Origin: Arthrobacter ruber
GTDB taxonomy: Bacteria; Actinomycetota; Actinomycetes; Actinomycetales; Micrococcaceae
NCBI RefSeq assembly: GCF_002954225.1
Contig: NZ_PPTH01000007.1
Span: 13,423-52,781, forward strand
Direction: 5' to 3'
Length of the DNA stretch: 39,359 nucleotides
Shown: positions 22,911 to 34,182 of the stretch, in pieces
How positions within the stretch are numbered: position 1 is the first letter of the stretch
Layout of the letters: each line of letters begins with the position of its first letter
Made by a program: the position numbers and the translations under genes
The notes under the pieces: model-generated
The model's database searches: none
Told to the model about the DNA's origin: nothing
Seen by the model: the letters and a program-made list of their open reading frames with translations, nothing else

Positions 22911-25900
22911 CTACTGGCGGCCGAAAGCCCTCTTGATGAGGAGTTCCTGTTCCACCGCGTGGTTCTTCGCGGAACCCGTGGCGGTGGACGCCGACGCCGG
23001 GCGCGAGGCCAGGCGGATACGCCGGTCCAGCTCCTGCGGCAGGTTCAGTCCGATGAAGGGCCACGGTCCCTGGTTGGCCGGTTCGTCCTGCGCCCACACG
23101 ATCTCCGCGTTCGGGTACGCGGCCAGGGCGGCGTGGATCCCGTCCAGCGGGAGCGGGTAGAGCTGCTCGACGCGGACGATGGCGGTCCGTGCGTCGTCGA
23201 GCTTCTGCCGCGAGGACAGGAGGTCGTAGTACAGCCGGCCCGACACGAGGATCACCCGCTCGACGTCGTTCCCGGGCGTCTCGAGCGTATCGGGGATGAC
23301 CGGGCGGAAGGTGCCCTGCGTGAAGTCCTCGACCGGGCTCGCCGCGGCCTTCAGGCGCAGCAGCTGCTTGGGCGTGAAGATCACGAGCGGCTTGCGCGGA
23401 CGGTTGTACGCGTGCCGCCTCAGCAGGTGGAAGTGGGATGCGGCCGAACTCGGGTTGGCCACCACCATGTTCTCCTCGGCGCACATCTGCAGGAAGCGCT
23501 CGATCCTCGCCGAGGAGTGGTCGGGACCCTGGCCCTCGTAGCCGTGGGGAAGCATGAGGACGAGGGAGGAGCGCTGGCCCCACTTCTGCTCCGCCGAGCT
23601 GATGAACTCGTCGATGATGGTCTGCGCGCCGTTGACGAAATCGCCGAACTGCGCCTCCCAGATCACGAGTGCGTCGGGGCGCTCCACGGAATAGCCGTAC
23701 TCGAAGCCCATCGCGGCGTATTCGCTGAGCAGGGAGTCGTAGACCCAGAACTTCGCCTGGTCGTCGCTGAGGTCGTCCAGCGGCAGCCACTCGTGGCCGG
23801 TGGCGCGATCGTGGAACACGGCGTGGCGCTGCACGAAGGTGCCGCGGCGCGAGTCCTGGCCGGCGAGCCGCACGGGCACGCCCTCCATGAGCAGCGAACC
23901 GAACGCCGCGATCTCGCCGAAGCCCCAGTCGATGCCGCCCTCGCGGGACATCTGCTCGCGCTTCTCGAGCAGCGCCTTGAGCTTCGGGTGCACCGTGAAG
24001 CCCTCGGGGATCGCGGTGTGCGCCGCGCCGATCCGGGCGAGCGTCTCGGGGCTGATCGCCGTCTGCGGCGCCTTGTTCTCCCCGCCCTCGGCCTGCTGCG
24101 CGTAGGGGCGCTCGAGGTCTGACACGGCCTTCGGGTCCTTGGTGATGACGGGGATGGGCGAGGTCTGGGCGGCATGCGTCTCCGCGAAGACACGCTCGAG
24201 GCGCTCCTGGTAGTCGCGCAGGGCCTGCTCGGCCTCTTCCTGCGTGATGTCGCCGCGACCGATCAGGGCCTCGGTGTAGAGCTTCCGGACCGAGCGCTTG
24301 GCCTCGATGAGGTTGTACATCATGGGCTGCGTCATCGAGGGGTCGTCGCCCTCGTTGTGCCCGCGGCGGCGGTAGCAGACCATGTCGATGACGACGTCCT
24401 TGTTGAACCGCTGACGGAACTGGTACGCCATCTGGGCCACACGGACCACGGCCTCCGGGTCGTCGCCGTTCACGTGGAACACGGGGGCCTGGACCATCTT
24501 CGCGACGTCCGTGGAGTACACCGAGGACCGGGAGGACGTGGGGCTCGTGGTGAACCCCACCTGGTTGTTCACGATCACGTGGATGGTGCCGCCGGTGCGG
24601 TACCCGCGCAGCTGCGACAGGTTCAGCGTCTCCGCCACCACGCCCTGGCCGGCGAACGCGGCGTCGCCGTGGATGAGGATCGGCAGCACGGGGAAGGTGT
24701 CGCCCTGGTCGAGGAGGTCCTGCTTCGCGCGGACGATGCCCTCGAGCACGGGGTCGACGGCCTCGAGGTGGGACGGGTTCGCCGCGAGGTAGACCTTGGT
24801 CTCGTTCCCGGCGTCGGAGGTGAAGGTGCCCTCGGTGCCGAGGTGGTACTTGACGTCGCCGGAGCCCTGTACGGAGCGGGGGTCCTGGGTGCCCTCGAAC
24901 TCGCGGAACACCTGGGCGTAGGTCTTGCCGGCGATGTTCGTCAGCACGTTCAGCCGTCCGCGGTGGGCCATGCCGATGGCCACCTCGTCCAGGCCGTCGT
25001 CCGCCGCACCGGAGATCACGGCGTCGAGCAGCGGGATCAGGGACTCGCCGCCCTCGAGGGAGAAGCGCTTCTGGCCCACGAACTTGGTCTGCAGGAAGGT
25101 CTCGAAGGCTTCGGCGGAGTTCAGCTTGTGCAGGATGCGCAGCTGCTCCTCGCGGCTGGGCTTGGAGTAGGGGTGCTCCAGCTCGTCCTGGAACCACTGG
25201 CGCTCGGCCGGGTCCTGCAGGTGCATGTACTCGATGCCCGTGGTGCGGCAGTAGGCGTCTCGCAGGACGCCGAGCATGTCGCGGAACTTCAGCATCGGCT
25301 GTCCGCCGAAGCCGCCGGTGGGCCACTCGCGGTCGAGGTCCCACAGCGTGAGTCCGTGCGTGCGGATGTCGAGGTCGGCGTGCTTGCGCTGCACGTACTC
25401 GAGCGGGTTCGTGTCCGCCATGAGGTGTCCGCGCACACGGTAGGCGTGGATGAGCTGCTGGATCCGGGCGACCTTGTTGATCTGGTCCATCGGGTCGACC
25501 TGGATGTCGGCGCTCCAGCGCACGGGCTCGTAGGGGATGCGGAGGGACTCGAAGATCTCGTCGTAGAAGCCCTGCTCGCCCAGCAGCAGCTGGTGGATGA
25601 TGCGCAGGAACTCGCCGCTGCCCGCGCCCTGGATGACACGGTGGTCGTAGGTCGAGGTGAGCGTGATGGTCTTGCTGATCGCGTGCTTGGCGAGGGTCTT
25701 CTCGCTCGAACCCTGGAACTCGGCGGGGTACTCGAGGGCACCGGCGCCGATGATGCAGGCCTGGCCCTTGGAGAGGCGGGGGACGGAGTGGACCGTCCCG
25801 ATGCCGCCCGGGTTAGTCAGGGACACCGTGGTGCCGGCGTAGTCGTCGGCACCCAGCTTGCCCGCACGGGCCTTCTTCACCAGGTCCTCGTAGGCGTGCC

Positions 25901-26750
25901 AGAACTCCGAGAAGTTCATGGTCTCGGCCTTCTTGATGTTCGGCACCACGAGCGAGCGCGTGCCGTCCGGCTTCGGCATGTCGATCGCGAGGCCGAAGTT
26001 CACGTGCGCAGGCTGGATGGCCGAGGGCTTGCCGTCGACGACGTCGTAGTAGACGTTCTGCGAGGGGAACTGCGCGAGGGCCCGGATGATCGCGTAGCCG
26101 ATGAGGTGCGTGAAGGAGACCTTGCCGCCGCGGGCCCGGGCGAGGTTGCTGTTGATGACCACGCGGTTGTCGATCAGCAGCTTGGCCGGGATGGCGCGGA
26201 CGCTGGTCGCCGTGGGGACGCTCAGGCTGGCTTCCATGTTGGTGGAGATGGCCTTGGCCGGGCCGCGCAGCACGCTGACCCTGTTCTCCTCCATCTCGCC
26301 GTTGCGGTCCGAGGCGGGCAGCTCTGCCGGGATGGGCTTCGGCGCGGGCTTGTCCTCCCGCGGCGTCTCCGGCTTCTTCGCCGGTTCCTTCGCGACGGGG
26401 GGCCTGCCGTTCTGCTGCGTGCTGGCCGGGCTCTCACCCGACGCCTTCGGCGCGGGAGCCTCGGCCTTCACGACCGGGAGCTCCTTGGTCGCGGGGCGGG
26501 GGTCCACGGTGGCCGAGGTGCCGCTGTTCCCAGGCGCCGCCGGAGCAGCGGGCGCCGGCGCGGTGGCCTGGTCGGGTGCGTGGCGGCCGTTCCCGGCCGG
26601 CGACTTCTCCGCGTCGAACGACTCGAACAGGTCCCACCACTTCTTGTCGACCGAGTGGCGGTCCTTCTGGAACTGCTCGTAGAGTTCATCAACAAGCCAC
26701 TCGTTCCCGCCGAATTCTTCAGGTAGACGGTGGCTGGTTTGTTCTGGCAC
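22911..26750 (-). CDS. kgd: Multifunctional 2-oxoglutarate decarboxylase/dehydrogenase (Kgd)
   Basis: Encodes 1279 residues, the size of actinobacterial Kgd, which fuses an E2-like succinyltransferase domain to a thiamine-diphosphate E1. The N-terminal [15 protein letters not shown] segment is the E1-type start; a Pro/Ala/Lys linker follows (about 50-115). The E2-like domain carries the catalytic [11 protein letters not shown] (His370). The E1 part includes [11 protein letters not shown], the thiamine-binding [16 protein letters not shown], and the C-terminal transketolase-like segment [13 protein letters not shown]. It acts in the TCA cycle with lipoylated E2/E3. The start is GTG at 26750, giving [15 protein letters not shown], with GGAAGAGG ten bases upstream; the open frame beyond it lies in the promoter region. 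Confidence 0.96.
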   Translation of the reverse strand: MPEQTSHRLPEEFGGNEWLVDELYEQFQKDRHSVDKKWWDLFESFDAEKSPAGNGRHAPDQATAPAPAAPAAPGNSGTSATVDPRPATKELPVVKAEAPAPKASGESPASTQQNGRPPVAKEPAKKPETPREDKPAPKPIPAELPASDRNGEMEENRVSVLRGPAKAISTNMEASLSVPTATSVRAIPAKLLIDNRVVINSNLARARGGKVSFTHLIGYAIIRALAQFPSQNVYYDVVDGKPSAIQPAHVNFGLAIDMPKPDGTRSLVVPNIKKAETMNFSEFWHAYEDLVKKARAGKLGADDYAGTTVSLTNPGGIGTVHSVPRLSKGQACIIGAGALEYPAEFQGSSEKTLAKHAISKTITLTSTYDHRVIQGAGSGEFLRIIHQLLLGEQGFYDEIFESLRIPYEPVRWSADIQVDPMDQINKVARIQQLIHAYRVRGHLMADTNPLEYVQRKHADLDIRTHGLTLWDLDREWPTGGFGGQPMLKFRDMLGVLRDAYCRTTGIEYMHLQDPAERQWFQDELEHPYSKPSREEQLRILHKLNSAEAFETFLQTKFVGQKRFSLEGGESLIPLLDAVISGAADDGLDEVAIGMAHRGRLNVLTNIAGKTYAQVFREFEGTQDPRSVQGSGDVKYHLGTEGTFTSDAGNETKVYLAANPSHLEAVDPVLEGIVRAKQDLLDQGDTFPVLPILIHGDAAFAGQGVVAETLNLSQLRGYRTGGTIHVIVNNQVGFTTSPTSSRSSVYSTDVAKMVQAPVFHVNGDDPEAVVRVAQMAYQFRQRFNKDVVIDMVCYRRRGHNEGDDPSMTQPMMYNLIEAKRSVRKLYTEALIGRGDITQEEAEQALRDYQERLERVFAETHAAQTSPIPVITKDPKAVSDLERPYAQQAEGGENKAPQTAISPETLARIGAAHTAIPEGFTVHPKLKALLEKREQMSREGGIDWGFGEIAAFGSLLMEGVPVRLAGQDSRRGTFVQRHAVFHDRATGHEWLPLDDLSDDQAKFWVYDSLLSEYAAMGFEYGYSVERPDALVIWEAQFGDFVNGAQTIIDEFISSAEQKWGQRSSLVLMLPHGYEGQGPDHSSARIERFLQMCAEENMVVANPSSAASHFHLLRRHAYNRPRKPLVIFTPKQLLRLKAAASPVEDFTQGTFRPVIPDTLETPGNDVERVILVSGRLYYDLLSSRQKLDDARTAIVRVEQLYPLPLDGIHAALAAYPNAEIVWAQDEPANQGPWPFIGLNLPQELDRRIRLASRPASASTATGSAKNHAVEQELLIKRAFGRQ

Positions 26751-26772
26751 TTGGTATACGCCTCTTCCGTAA

Positions 26773-28461
<1,689 letters not shown>

Positions 28462-28470
28462 GGCGCAGGG

Positions 28471-28503
28471 GCCGGGTCCGATTGCGCCTGCGGCGGACCC
28501 GGC
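28471..28503 (+). terminator. GC-rich hairpin after guaB1
   Basis: GCCGGGTCCG (28471-28480) pairs perfectly with CGGACCCGGC (28494-28503), loop 13 bases, nine bases after the stop. No T-tract follows, so it may be a weak terminator or a 3'-end stabiliser. Confidence 0.5.
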
Positions 28504-28536
28504 GGAAGTCCTCCGCCCGCGGCGGGCGCGAGCCGG

Positions 28537-28746
28537 TAAACTGGGACACCTTATGGACAGTCCTTCCAGGGGCCGGCTCGACGCCGGCATACCCTCACCT
28601 CTTGCCCATCAGCTGCCTGCCTGTGATGCGGAACGCCCGGCCGATGCCGGTTCCGACGCAGCAGCCCTCTCCTCCGACGCCGCGGACCCCCTCAGACGCG
28701 GCCCGCTGCCTGCCCTGCCCGGGCGTCCCGGGGAGGTGAGGTAGCG
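28537..28746 (+). promoter_or_regulatory. Promoter and 200-base leader ahead of the CNNM-type genes
   Basis: TAAACT at 28537-28542 is a plausible -10 box. The leader then runs about 200 bases to the GTG at 28747 and ends in a strong ribosome-binding stretch, GGGGAGGTGAGG (28730-28741). It contains an open frame of 63 codons (28553-28744, ATG to TAG) ending two bases before that GTG. I looked for an M-box or manganese riboswitch and do not recognise either. The open frame has lower third-position GC (about 70 percent) than its neighbours, so it is probably not a normal gene. Confidence 0.4.
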
Positions 28747-30195
28747 GTGGAGTGGATCTACCTGGCCTTCGGCCTGCTGCTCGTCCTCGGGACGGGCTTC
28801 TTCGTGGCGGTCGAGTTCGCCCTCGTCGCGCTCGACCAGACCTATGTGCAGCGCGCCGTCGACGAGGGCGACACGAAGGCCGAGCCCCTGCTCCGATGCC
28901 TGAAATCGCTCTCCACGCAGCTGTCCAGCTGCCAGCTGGGCATCACCCTGACCACGCTGCTGACCGGTTACGTCATGGAACCGTCGGTCGGACGGCTGCT
29001 GGAGACCCCGCTCGCGGCCCTCGGACTCTCGGAGGCGCTGACCGCCTCGACCTCGATCGTCATCGCGATGATCCTGGCGACCCTGCTCTCGATGCTCATC
29101 GGCGAGCTGGTCCCCAAGAACCTCTCCATCTCCCTGCCCTTCCGGGTCGGCAGGGCGCTCGCGCGTCCGCAGCTCGTCTTCACCGCCGTCTTGAAGCCGG
29201 CCATCGTAGTGCTCAACGGCTTCTCCAACAAGGTGCTCAACGTCTTCGGCCTCGAGGCCAAGGAGGAGATCTCGGGCGCGAGGACGCCGTCGGAGCTCTC
29301 CTCGCTCGTACGCCGCTCCGCGGAGATGGGCACGCTGGACCAGGGCACCGCCGACTTCCTCGCCCGGACGTTCAGCTTCTCCGAGCGCACGGCGGCCGAC
29401 GTCATGACCCCGCGCATCCGCATGGAGGTCATCGATTCCGAGCAGACCGTGGCCGACGTCGTGGAGGCCGCTCGGCGGACCGGCTACTCGCGCTTCCCCC
29501 TCATCGGCGAGTCCGCCGATGACATCCGGGGCGTGGTGCACGTCAAGAAGGCCGTCTCCGTGCCGCGCCACAAGCGCGCGGAACTGCCCGCCGGGACCAT
29601 CATGACCGAGGTGCTGCGCGTGCCCGAGACCGTGCACCTGGACTCGCTGCTCAGCGAGCTCCGGGAGGCCAACCTCCAGCTCGCCGTCGTGCTGGACGAG
29701 TACGGCGGCACGGCCGGCGTCGCCACGCTCGAGGACCTCGTGGAGGAGATCGTCGGCGAGGTGAAGGACGAGCACGACAAGCTCAAGCCCGGGGTGCTGC
29801 AGAGCGCAGCGGGGGACTGGTTCTTCCCGGGCCTCCTGCGTCCCGACGAGGTCACGGTCCAGATCCCCGGCCTCGTCGTCCCGGACGAAGCCGGGTACGA
29901 GACGGTGGCCGGGTTCATCATGGCCGAGCTCGGGCGCGTCGCGGCTCCGGGTGACACCGTCGAGGTGCCTGCCGGGACCCTCACGGTGGAGCGCATGGAC
30001 AACCGTCGCATCGACCGCCTCCAGTTCCGACCGGCGCCCGTCCCCGAGGGAGAGGACGCCGGGCAGGTCGACGAGGCCGTGGTGCCGGAGCACCAGTCGG
30101 TTCCCCTGGGCACCGGCTCCCATGACGCCGTCCCCCCTGCCACGGCCCGCCCCGCCTTCGCGGGCAGCACCACGACCCGGAAGGACGCGCGATGA
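28747..30195 (+). CDS. CNNM/CorC-family membrane protein (HlyC/CorC type), longer paralogue
   Basis: Encodes 482 residues. An N-terminal DUF21 membrane domain (about 1-195) has four hydrophobic segments, including GTGFFVAVEFALVALDQTYVQ and the family signature IGELVPKNL. A CBS pair follows (about 205-340; DVMTPRIRMEVIDSEQ, VVLDEYGGTAGVATLEDLVEEIVGE), then a CorC_HlyC domain (about 355-435). The family is linked to divalent-cation (magnesium, cobalt) export or resistance. The last 45 residues are low-complexity. The start is GTG, chosen for the adjacent ribosome-binding site. The gene overlaps its paralogue downstream by four bases (ATGA). Confidence 0.92.
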   Translation: MEWIYLAFGLLLVLGTGFFVAVEFALVALDQTYVQRAVDEGDTKAEPLLRCLKSLSTQLSSCQLGITLTTLLTGYVMEPSVGRLLETPLAALGLSEALTASTSIVIAMILATLLSMLIGELVPKNLSISLPFRVGRALARPQLVFTAVLKPAIVVLNGFSNKVLNVFGLEAKEEISGARTPSELSSLVRRSAEMGTLDQGTADFLARTFSFSERTAADVMTPRIRMEVIDSEQTVADVVEAARRTGYSRFPLIGESADDIRGVVHVKKAVSVPRHKRAELPAGTIMTEVLRVPETVHLDSLLSELREANLQLAVVLDEYGGTAGVATLEDLVEEIVGEVKDEHDKLKPGVLQSAAGDWFFPGLLRPDEVTVQIPGLVVPDEAGYETVAGFIMAELGRVAAPGDTVEVPAGTLTVERMDNRRIDRLQFRPAPVPEGEDAGQVDEAVVPEHQSVPLGTGSHDAVPPATARPAFAGSTTTRKDAR

Positions 30196-31280
30196 GCGAC
30201 TGGGCAGGAATCGTCTGGCTCGTCATCCTCCTGATGGGCAACGCCTTCTTCGTGGGCGCGGAGTTCGCGATCATGTCCGCGCGCCGGAGCCAGATCGAGC
30301 CCCTGGCGGACGAGGGATCGAAGAGGGCCAGGACCACCATCTGGGCCATGGAGCATGTGTCCCTCATGCTCGCCTGCGCACAGCTCGGCATCACGGTCTG
30401 CTCGCTGTTGATCCTCCAGGTCGCCGAGCCGGCCATCCACCACCTGCTCGAGGTACCCCTCGAGGCCGTCGGGCTCCCCGAAGGGCTCGTGGGCGGCGTC
30501 GCCTTCGCGCTCGCCCTGCTCCTGGTGACGTTCCTGCACGTGACGTTCGGTGAGATGGTGCCCAAGAACATCTCGGTCTCCGTCGCCGACCGGGCGGCGC
30601 TCCTGCTGGCTCCGCCGCTGGTCATGATCGCGCGGGTGGTCAACCCGGTGATCTCCACGCTGAACTGGACCGCCAACCACATCCTCCGCGCCCTCAGGGT
30701 GGAACCGAAGGACGAGGTCTCCTCGACGTACACGCTCGAGGAGGTGCAGTCGATCGTCGAGGAGTCCACCAGGAGCGGACTCGTGGACGACGAGTCCGGC
30801 CTGATCACCAGCGCCCTGGAGTTCTCCGGGCAGACGGCCGAGACCACGATGGTCCCCCTCGGCGAACTCGTGACGGTCCGCACCGACGCCACCCCGGAGG
30901 ACTTCGAGCGCGCCGTGGGCCGCACCGGGTTCTCACGGTTCGTGATGGTGGACGAGGGCGGGAACCTGACCGGCTACATGCACCTGAAGGACATCATGTC
31001 CATGCCGCAGTCCATGTACCGCAGGCCCATCACGGAGAACAAGGTCCGCACGCTGGTGAACCTCTCACTCGGGGACGAGATCGAGGACGCCCTCGCGGTG
31101 ATGCAGCGGACCGGTTCCCACCTGGCGCGCGTGCTGGGCCCCGACGGCTCCACCCGCGGCGTGCTCTTCCTCGAGGACGTGATCGAGCAGCTCATCGGCG
31201 AGATCCGGGACGCCACCCAGAACCAGGGAGTCCGCAGGACAGGGGAGGGCGGGGGCAGCACCGCAGCCTCGATGGCCTGA
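30192..31280 (+). CDS. CNNM/CorC-family membrane protein, shorter paralogue
   Basis: Encodes 362 residues. The DUF21 domain has NAFFVGAEFAIMSARRSQIE and FGEMVPKNIS, matching the first gene, and a CBS pair follows (TTMVPLGELVTVRTDATPE, ARVLGPDGSTRGVLFLEDVIEQLIGEI). It lacks the C-terminal CorC_HlyC domain of its neighbour. Two such genes in overlapping tandem are common in Actinobacteria and suggest a hetero-oligomer. Translation is coupled through the ATGA overlap. The basic, Ser/Gly-rich tail is short. Confidence 0.92.
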   Translation: MSDWAGIVWLVILLMGNAFFVGAEFAIMSARRSQIEPLADEGSKRARTTIWAMEHVSLMLACAQLGITVCSLLILQVAEPAIHHLLEVPLEAVGLPEGLVGGVAFALALLLVTFLHVTFGEMVPKNISVSVADRAALLLAPPLVMIARVVNPVISTLNWTANHILRALRVEPKDEVSSTYTLEEVQSIVEESTRSGLVDDESGLITSALEFSGQTAETTMVPLGELVTVRTDATPEDFERAVGRTGFSRFVMVDEGGNLTGYMHLKDIMSMPQSMYRRPITENKVRTLVNLSLGDEIEDALAVMQRTGSHLARVLGPDGSTRGVLFLEDVIEQLIGEIRDATQNQGVRRTGEGGGSTAASMA

Positions 31281-31299
31281 GTCGCCGCTCCGGCACGAT

Positions 31300-31355
31300 G
31301 CGAACCGTTCGCGTTTCAGCTATGCTCGTGTGGCTAACGTAAACAGTTCTCATTA
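31300..31355 (+). promoter_or_regulatory. Promoter of the zinc importer operon with two dyads
   Basis: TATGCT at 31321-31326 is a plausible -10, predicting a start near 31333. A perfect 13-bp dyad, GCGAACCGTTCGC (31300-31312), overlaps where the -35 box would be. An AT-rich imperfect dyad (TAACGTAAA ... TTCTCATTA, 31335-31355; six of nine positions symmetric) starts just after the predicted transcription start. Its reverse complement contains TGAGAACTGTTTACG, a degenerate likeness of the actinobacterial Zur pattern TGAAAATGATTTTCA. Position and the Zur gene nearby favour a zinc-repressed promoter. Confidence 0.45.
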
Positions 31356-31372
31356 GTCTGATCGAGGTACCG

Positions 31373-32356
31373 ATGTCCTTCTCCCGCCGTCTCGCCGTGC
31401 CAGCTCTCCTGGTCGCCTCAGCGCTCGGTCTGGCCGCCTGCGGGGAGGGCGCCTCGGAGGCGCCCGGCGCCGCCGAGGACGGTGGGCTGAGCATCGTCAC
31501 CTCCACCAACGTGTACGGGGACATCGCCGCGACGATCGCCGGCGACGAGGTGGAGGTCACCGCGATCGTGGACAGCCTCAGCCAGGACCCCCACTCGTAC
31601 GAGGCCACCGTCCAGGACAAGCTGTCCGTGTCCGAGGCGGATCTCGTGATCGAGAACGGGGGAGGCTACGACCCGTTCCTCGGGCGCCTCGCCGAGGAGA
31701 CGGGCGTGGAGTCCGTGCTCAACGCCGTCGAGCTGTCGGGCCTCGAGGGATCGGAGGAGCACGCCGAGGAATCGGAGGAACACGCCGAGGAATCCGCAGA
31801 GGGACACGCCGGGGAGGGCCACGCGCACGGCGCCTTCAACGAGCACGTCTGGTACAGCCCGCCCGCCATGGTCGCGCTCGCCGACGCCATCGCCGGGGAG
31901 CTCGGCCGGCTCGACCCGGCCGGTGCCGACGCCTACCGCGAGCGGGCCGATGCGTTCATCGCCGCTCTGCAGCCGGTCCAGGACCGTCTCGCGGCGCTGA
32001 AGGCGGACGGCCCCGGCGGCACCGTGGCCGTGACGGAGCCCGTGCCCGCCTACCTCCTGGAGGCCGCAGGCCTCGAGGACGTCACGCCGGAGGAGTTCGG
32101 CGAGGCCATCGAGGAGGAGACCGACGTCCCCGTCGCCGTCCTCGACGAGATGACGACGCTCGTCGCGGGCGGCACACTCACCTTCCTCGCCTACAACGAG
32201 CAGACGGAGGGACCGCAGACCGAGGCGGTGCGCTCCGTCGCCGAGGACGCGGGACTCCCCGTCCTCGGATTCACCGAGACGCTGCCCGACGGGGAGGACT
32301 ACGTTTCATGGATGACGGCTTCCACGGATAGCATCGAGGCCGCGCTCGGGTCCTGA
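31373..32356 (+). CDS. znuA: Zinc ABC transporter binding lipoprotein (ZnuA type)
   Basis: Encodes 327 residues of the cluster A-I metal-binding family. The signal peptide (RRLAVPALLVASALGLAACG) carries the lipobox LAAC. Metal ligands can be followed as DPHSYEA and NEHVWYS, with TEPVPAYLLEAAG in the C-terminal half. A His/Glu-rich loop (about 123-160, with EEHAEESEEHAEES and GHAHG) separates the lobes, typical of zinc-specific members, where it collects or senses zinc. The third ligand looks like Glu rather than His, so zinc specificity rests partly on the His-rich loop and the Zur-like gene downstream. The ATG has GAGGT seven bases upstream. Confidence 0.9.
   Translation: MSFSRRLAVPALLVASALGLAACGEGASEAPGAAEDGGLSIVTSTNVYGDIAATIAGDEVEVTAIVDSLSQDPHSYEATVQDKLSVSEADLVIENGGGYDPFLGRLAEETGVESVLNAVELSGLEGSEEHAEESEEHAEESAEGHAGEGHAHGAFNEHVWYSPPAMVALADAIAGELGRLDPAGADAYRERADAFIAALQPVQDRLAALKADGPGGTVAVTEPVPAYLLEAAGLEDVTPEEFGEAIEEETDVPVAVLDEMTTLVAGGTLTFLAYNEQTEGPQTEAVRSVAEDAGLPVLGFTETLPDGEDYVSWMTASTDSIEAALGS
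31751..31792 (+). repeat. 21-bp tandem duplication in the znuA His-rich loop
   Basis: Bases 31751-31771 and 31772-31792 are the same apart from one silent A/G difference (GAGGAGCAC against GAGGAACAC). Each unit encodes SEEHAEE. The repeat extends the His/Glu-rich loop of the zinc-binding protein. Confidence 0.9.
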
Positions 32357-32437
32357 GGATCCGGGCACCCGATCCCCTGCAGCACCCCCGCACCGCCCTG
32401 TACCACCCTGCACCCGACAGACTGGAAACCGCCCCGC

Positions 32438-33277
32438 ATGACCTCGACGACGCCCCGGCACGCGCCCGCACCGGACGTGTCGGCACGTCCGCCGGCTGTC
32501 CGCCTGCGGGGCGCAGCGCTCTCCTTCGGTCAGCGGACCCTGTGGGAGGGGCTGGACCTCGACGTCCGGCCCGGCGAGTTCCTGGCCGTGCTGGGCCCCA
32601 ACGGGTCGGGCAAGACGAGCCTCCTGAAGGTCCTGCTCGGCCTCCAGCCGCTCACCGCCGGCACCGCGACCGTCGACGGCCGGCCCGTCACGCGCGGCAG
32701 CAGGAGCCTGGGCTACATCCCGCAGCAGAAGTCGTTCCCGCCCGAGACACCGCTGCGCGCACGCGACCTCGTGGGGCTCGGCGTCGACGGTCACCGGTGG
32801 GGGCTGCGGACGCGGGGCAGGGCGTACCGCGAGCGCGTGGACCGCCTCCTGCGCGACGTCGGTGCCGAGGCCTACGCCGACGCCCCCGTGGGACTGCTCT
32901 CCGGCGGTGAGCAGCAGCGACTGCGCGCGGCCCAGGCCCTGGCGACCGAGCCCACCGTGCTCCTGTGTGACGAACCGCTGCTGTCACTCGACCTCAACCA
33001 CCAGCAGGCGGTGAGCTCGCTCATCAACCGGCAGTGCCACGAGCGGAACAGCGCGGTGGTCTTCGTGACCCACGAGATCAATCCGGTGATCGACTACGTC
33101 GACCGCGTCCTCTACCTCGCCGGCGGCAGGTTCCGGGTCGGTGCCCCCGCCGACGTCATGACGAGCGAGGTGCTCTCCGATCTCTACGACAGCCCCGTGG
33201 AGGTCCTCCACAGCAACGGCCGGATCGTGGTGGTCGGCCTGCCCGATGCCACGACCCATCACCACGAGGGCGCCTGA
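32438..33277 (+). CDS. znuC: Zinc ABC transporter ATP-binding protein
   Basis: Encodes 279 residues. Walker A is GPNGSGKT at 53-60, the Q-loop region is YIPQQKSFPPETP, the signature LSGGEQQR, Walker B VLLCDEPLLSLD, and the switch histidine is in FVTHEIN. The serine/glutamine-rich Q-loop and the signature match ABC-3 metal importers. The ATG lies 81 bases after znuA; 32357-32437 holds no gene and no obvious hairpin, and no strong ribosome-binding site precedes the start. The stop is two bases before the znuB start. The tail ends in a short HHH run. Confidence 0.92.
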   Translation: MTSTTPRHAPAPDVSARPPAVRLRGAALSFGQRTLWEGLDLDVRPGEFLAVLGPNGSGKTSLLKVLLGLQPLTAGTATVDGRPVTRGSRSLGYIPQQKSFPPETPLRARDLVGLGVDGHRWGLRTRGRAYRERVDRLLRDVGAEAYADAPVGLLSGGEQQRLRAAQALATEPTVLLCDEPLLSLDLNHQQAVSSLINRQCHERNSAVVFVTHEINPVIDYVDRVLYLAGGRFRVGAPADVMTSEVLSDLYDSPVEVLHSNGRIVVVGLPDATTHHHEGA

Positions 33278-33279
33278 CC

Positions 33280-34182
33280 ATGGACTTCTCCGAGATCGTC
33301 GGCGCCGTCTTCACGTTCGACAACTACGCGCAGCTGCTGCCCCTCGTCCGGAACTCGCTGATCGCCGGGGCGGTCCTCGGACTGCTGGGTGGGCTCATCG
33401 GGACGTTCGTCATGATGCGCGACCTCGCCTTCGCCGTGCACGGCATCGCCGAACTCTCCTTCGCCGGGGCGGCCTTCGCGCTGCTCGTCGGCGCCAACGT
33501 GGTGGCCGGCTCCCTCGTGGGCTCGGTCCTCGCCGCGCTCGTCCTCGGGCTCATGGGCATGCGGGCGCGCGACCAGAACTCGATCATCGGGGTCGTCATG
33601 CCGTTCGGTCTGGGCCTCGGCATCCTGTTCCTCGCCCTGTACGAGGGGCGCGCAGCCAACAAGTTCGGCCTGCTGACCGGGCAGATCGTCTCGGTCGACG
33701 ACGTGCAGCTGAACCTCCTGGTGGGCTGCGCCGTCGTCGTCATCCTCGCCCTGGCCGCGATCTGGCGTCCGCTCACCTTCGCGAGCGCCGATGCCGACCT
33801 CGCCGAGGCGCGCGGCGTTCCCGTCCGGGCGCTCTCGATCCTCTTCATGGTGCTGCTGGGGATCTCCGTGGCGCTGTCCATCCAGGTGGTCGGCGCCCTG
33901 CTGGTCCTCGCGCTGCTCATCACGCCCGCCGCGGCTGCCCTCAAGGTCACGGCGGCGCCCGGGCTCGTGGTCGTGCTCAGCGTCCTGTTCGCCTGCACCT
34001 CGGTGGTGGGCGGCATCCTCCTGGCACTGGGCGGACGGATCCCTATCAGCCCCTATGTCACCACGATCTCGTTCGTGATCTACCTGGTGTGCCGCCTCGT
34101 CGGTGCGCGGAGGACGAGGCGGGGATCGCGGAGGCCCGGTGCTTCGTCCGCCGAACCGGTGGCGGCGCCGGCCGGGGGCTAG
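33280..34182 (+). CDS. znuB: Zinc ABC transporter permease
   Basis: Encodes 300 residues with about eight hydrophobic segments of the ABC-3 permease family. Characteristic motifs are MMRDLAFAVHGIAELSFAGAAF near residues 45-66 and QVVGALLVLALLITPAAAALKV near 205-226. The ATG at 33280 is two bases after the ATPase stop; the longer open frame from 33034 is a shadow. The stop codon overlaps, tail to tail, the stop codon of the convergent MarR gene through the shared palindrome CTAG (34179-34182). The C-terminal tail is rich in Arg and Ala. Confidence 0.92.
   Translation: MDFSEIVGAVFTFDNYAQLLPLVRNSLIAGAVLGLLGGLIGTFVMMRDLAFAVHGIAELSFAGAAFALLVGANVVAGSLVGSVLAALVLGLMGMRARDQNSIIGVVMPFGLGLGILFLALYEGRAANKFGLLTGQIVSVDDVQLNLLVGCAVVVILALAAIWRPLTFASADADLAEARGVPVRALSILFMVLLGISVALSIQVVGALLVLALLITPAAAALKVTAAPGLVVVLSVLFACTSVVGGILLALGGRIPISPYVTTISFVIYLVCRLVGARRTRRGSRRPGASSAEPVAAPAGG

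Noticed and set aside
28537..28746. M-box (magnesium) or yybP-ykoY (manganese) riboswitch before the CNNM genes
   Set aside because: I searched the leader for the conserved cores I know and did not find them; nothing beyond length and gene context supports either.
31300..31312. LexA (SOS) box at GCGAACCGTTCGC
   Set aside because: Actinobacterial LexA boxes have GAAC and GTTC separated by four bases. Here there is a single base between the CGAAC and GTTCG halves, and the gene downstream is a zinc transporter.
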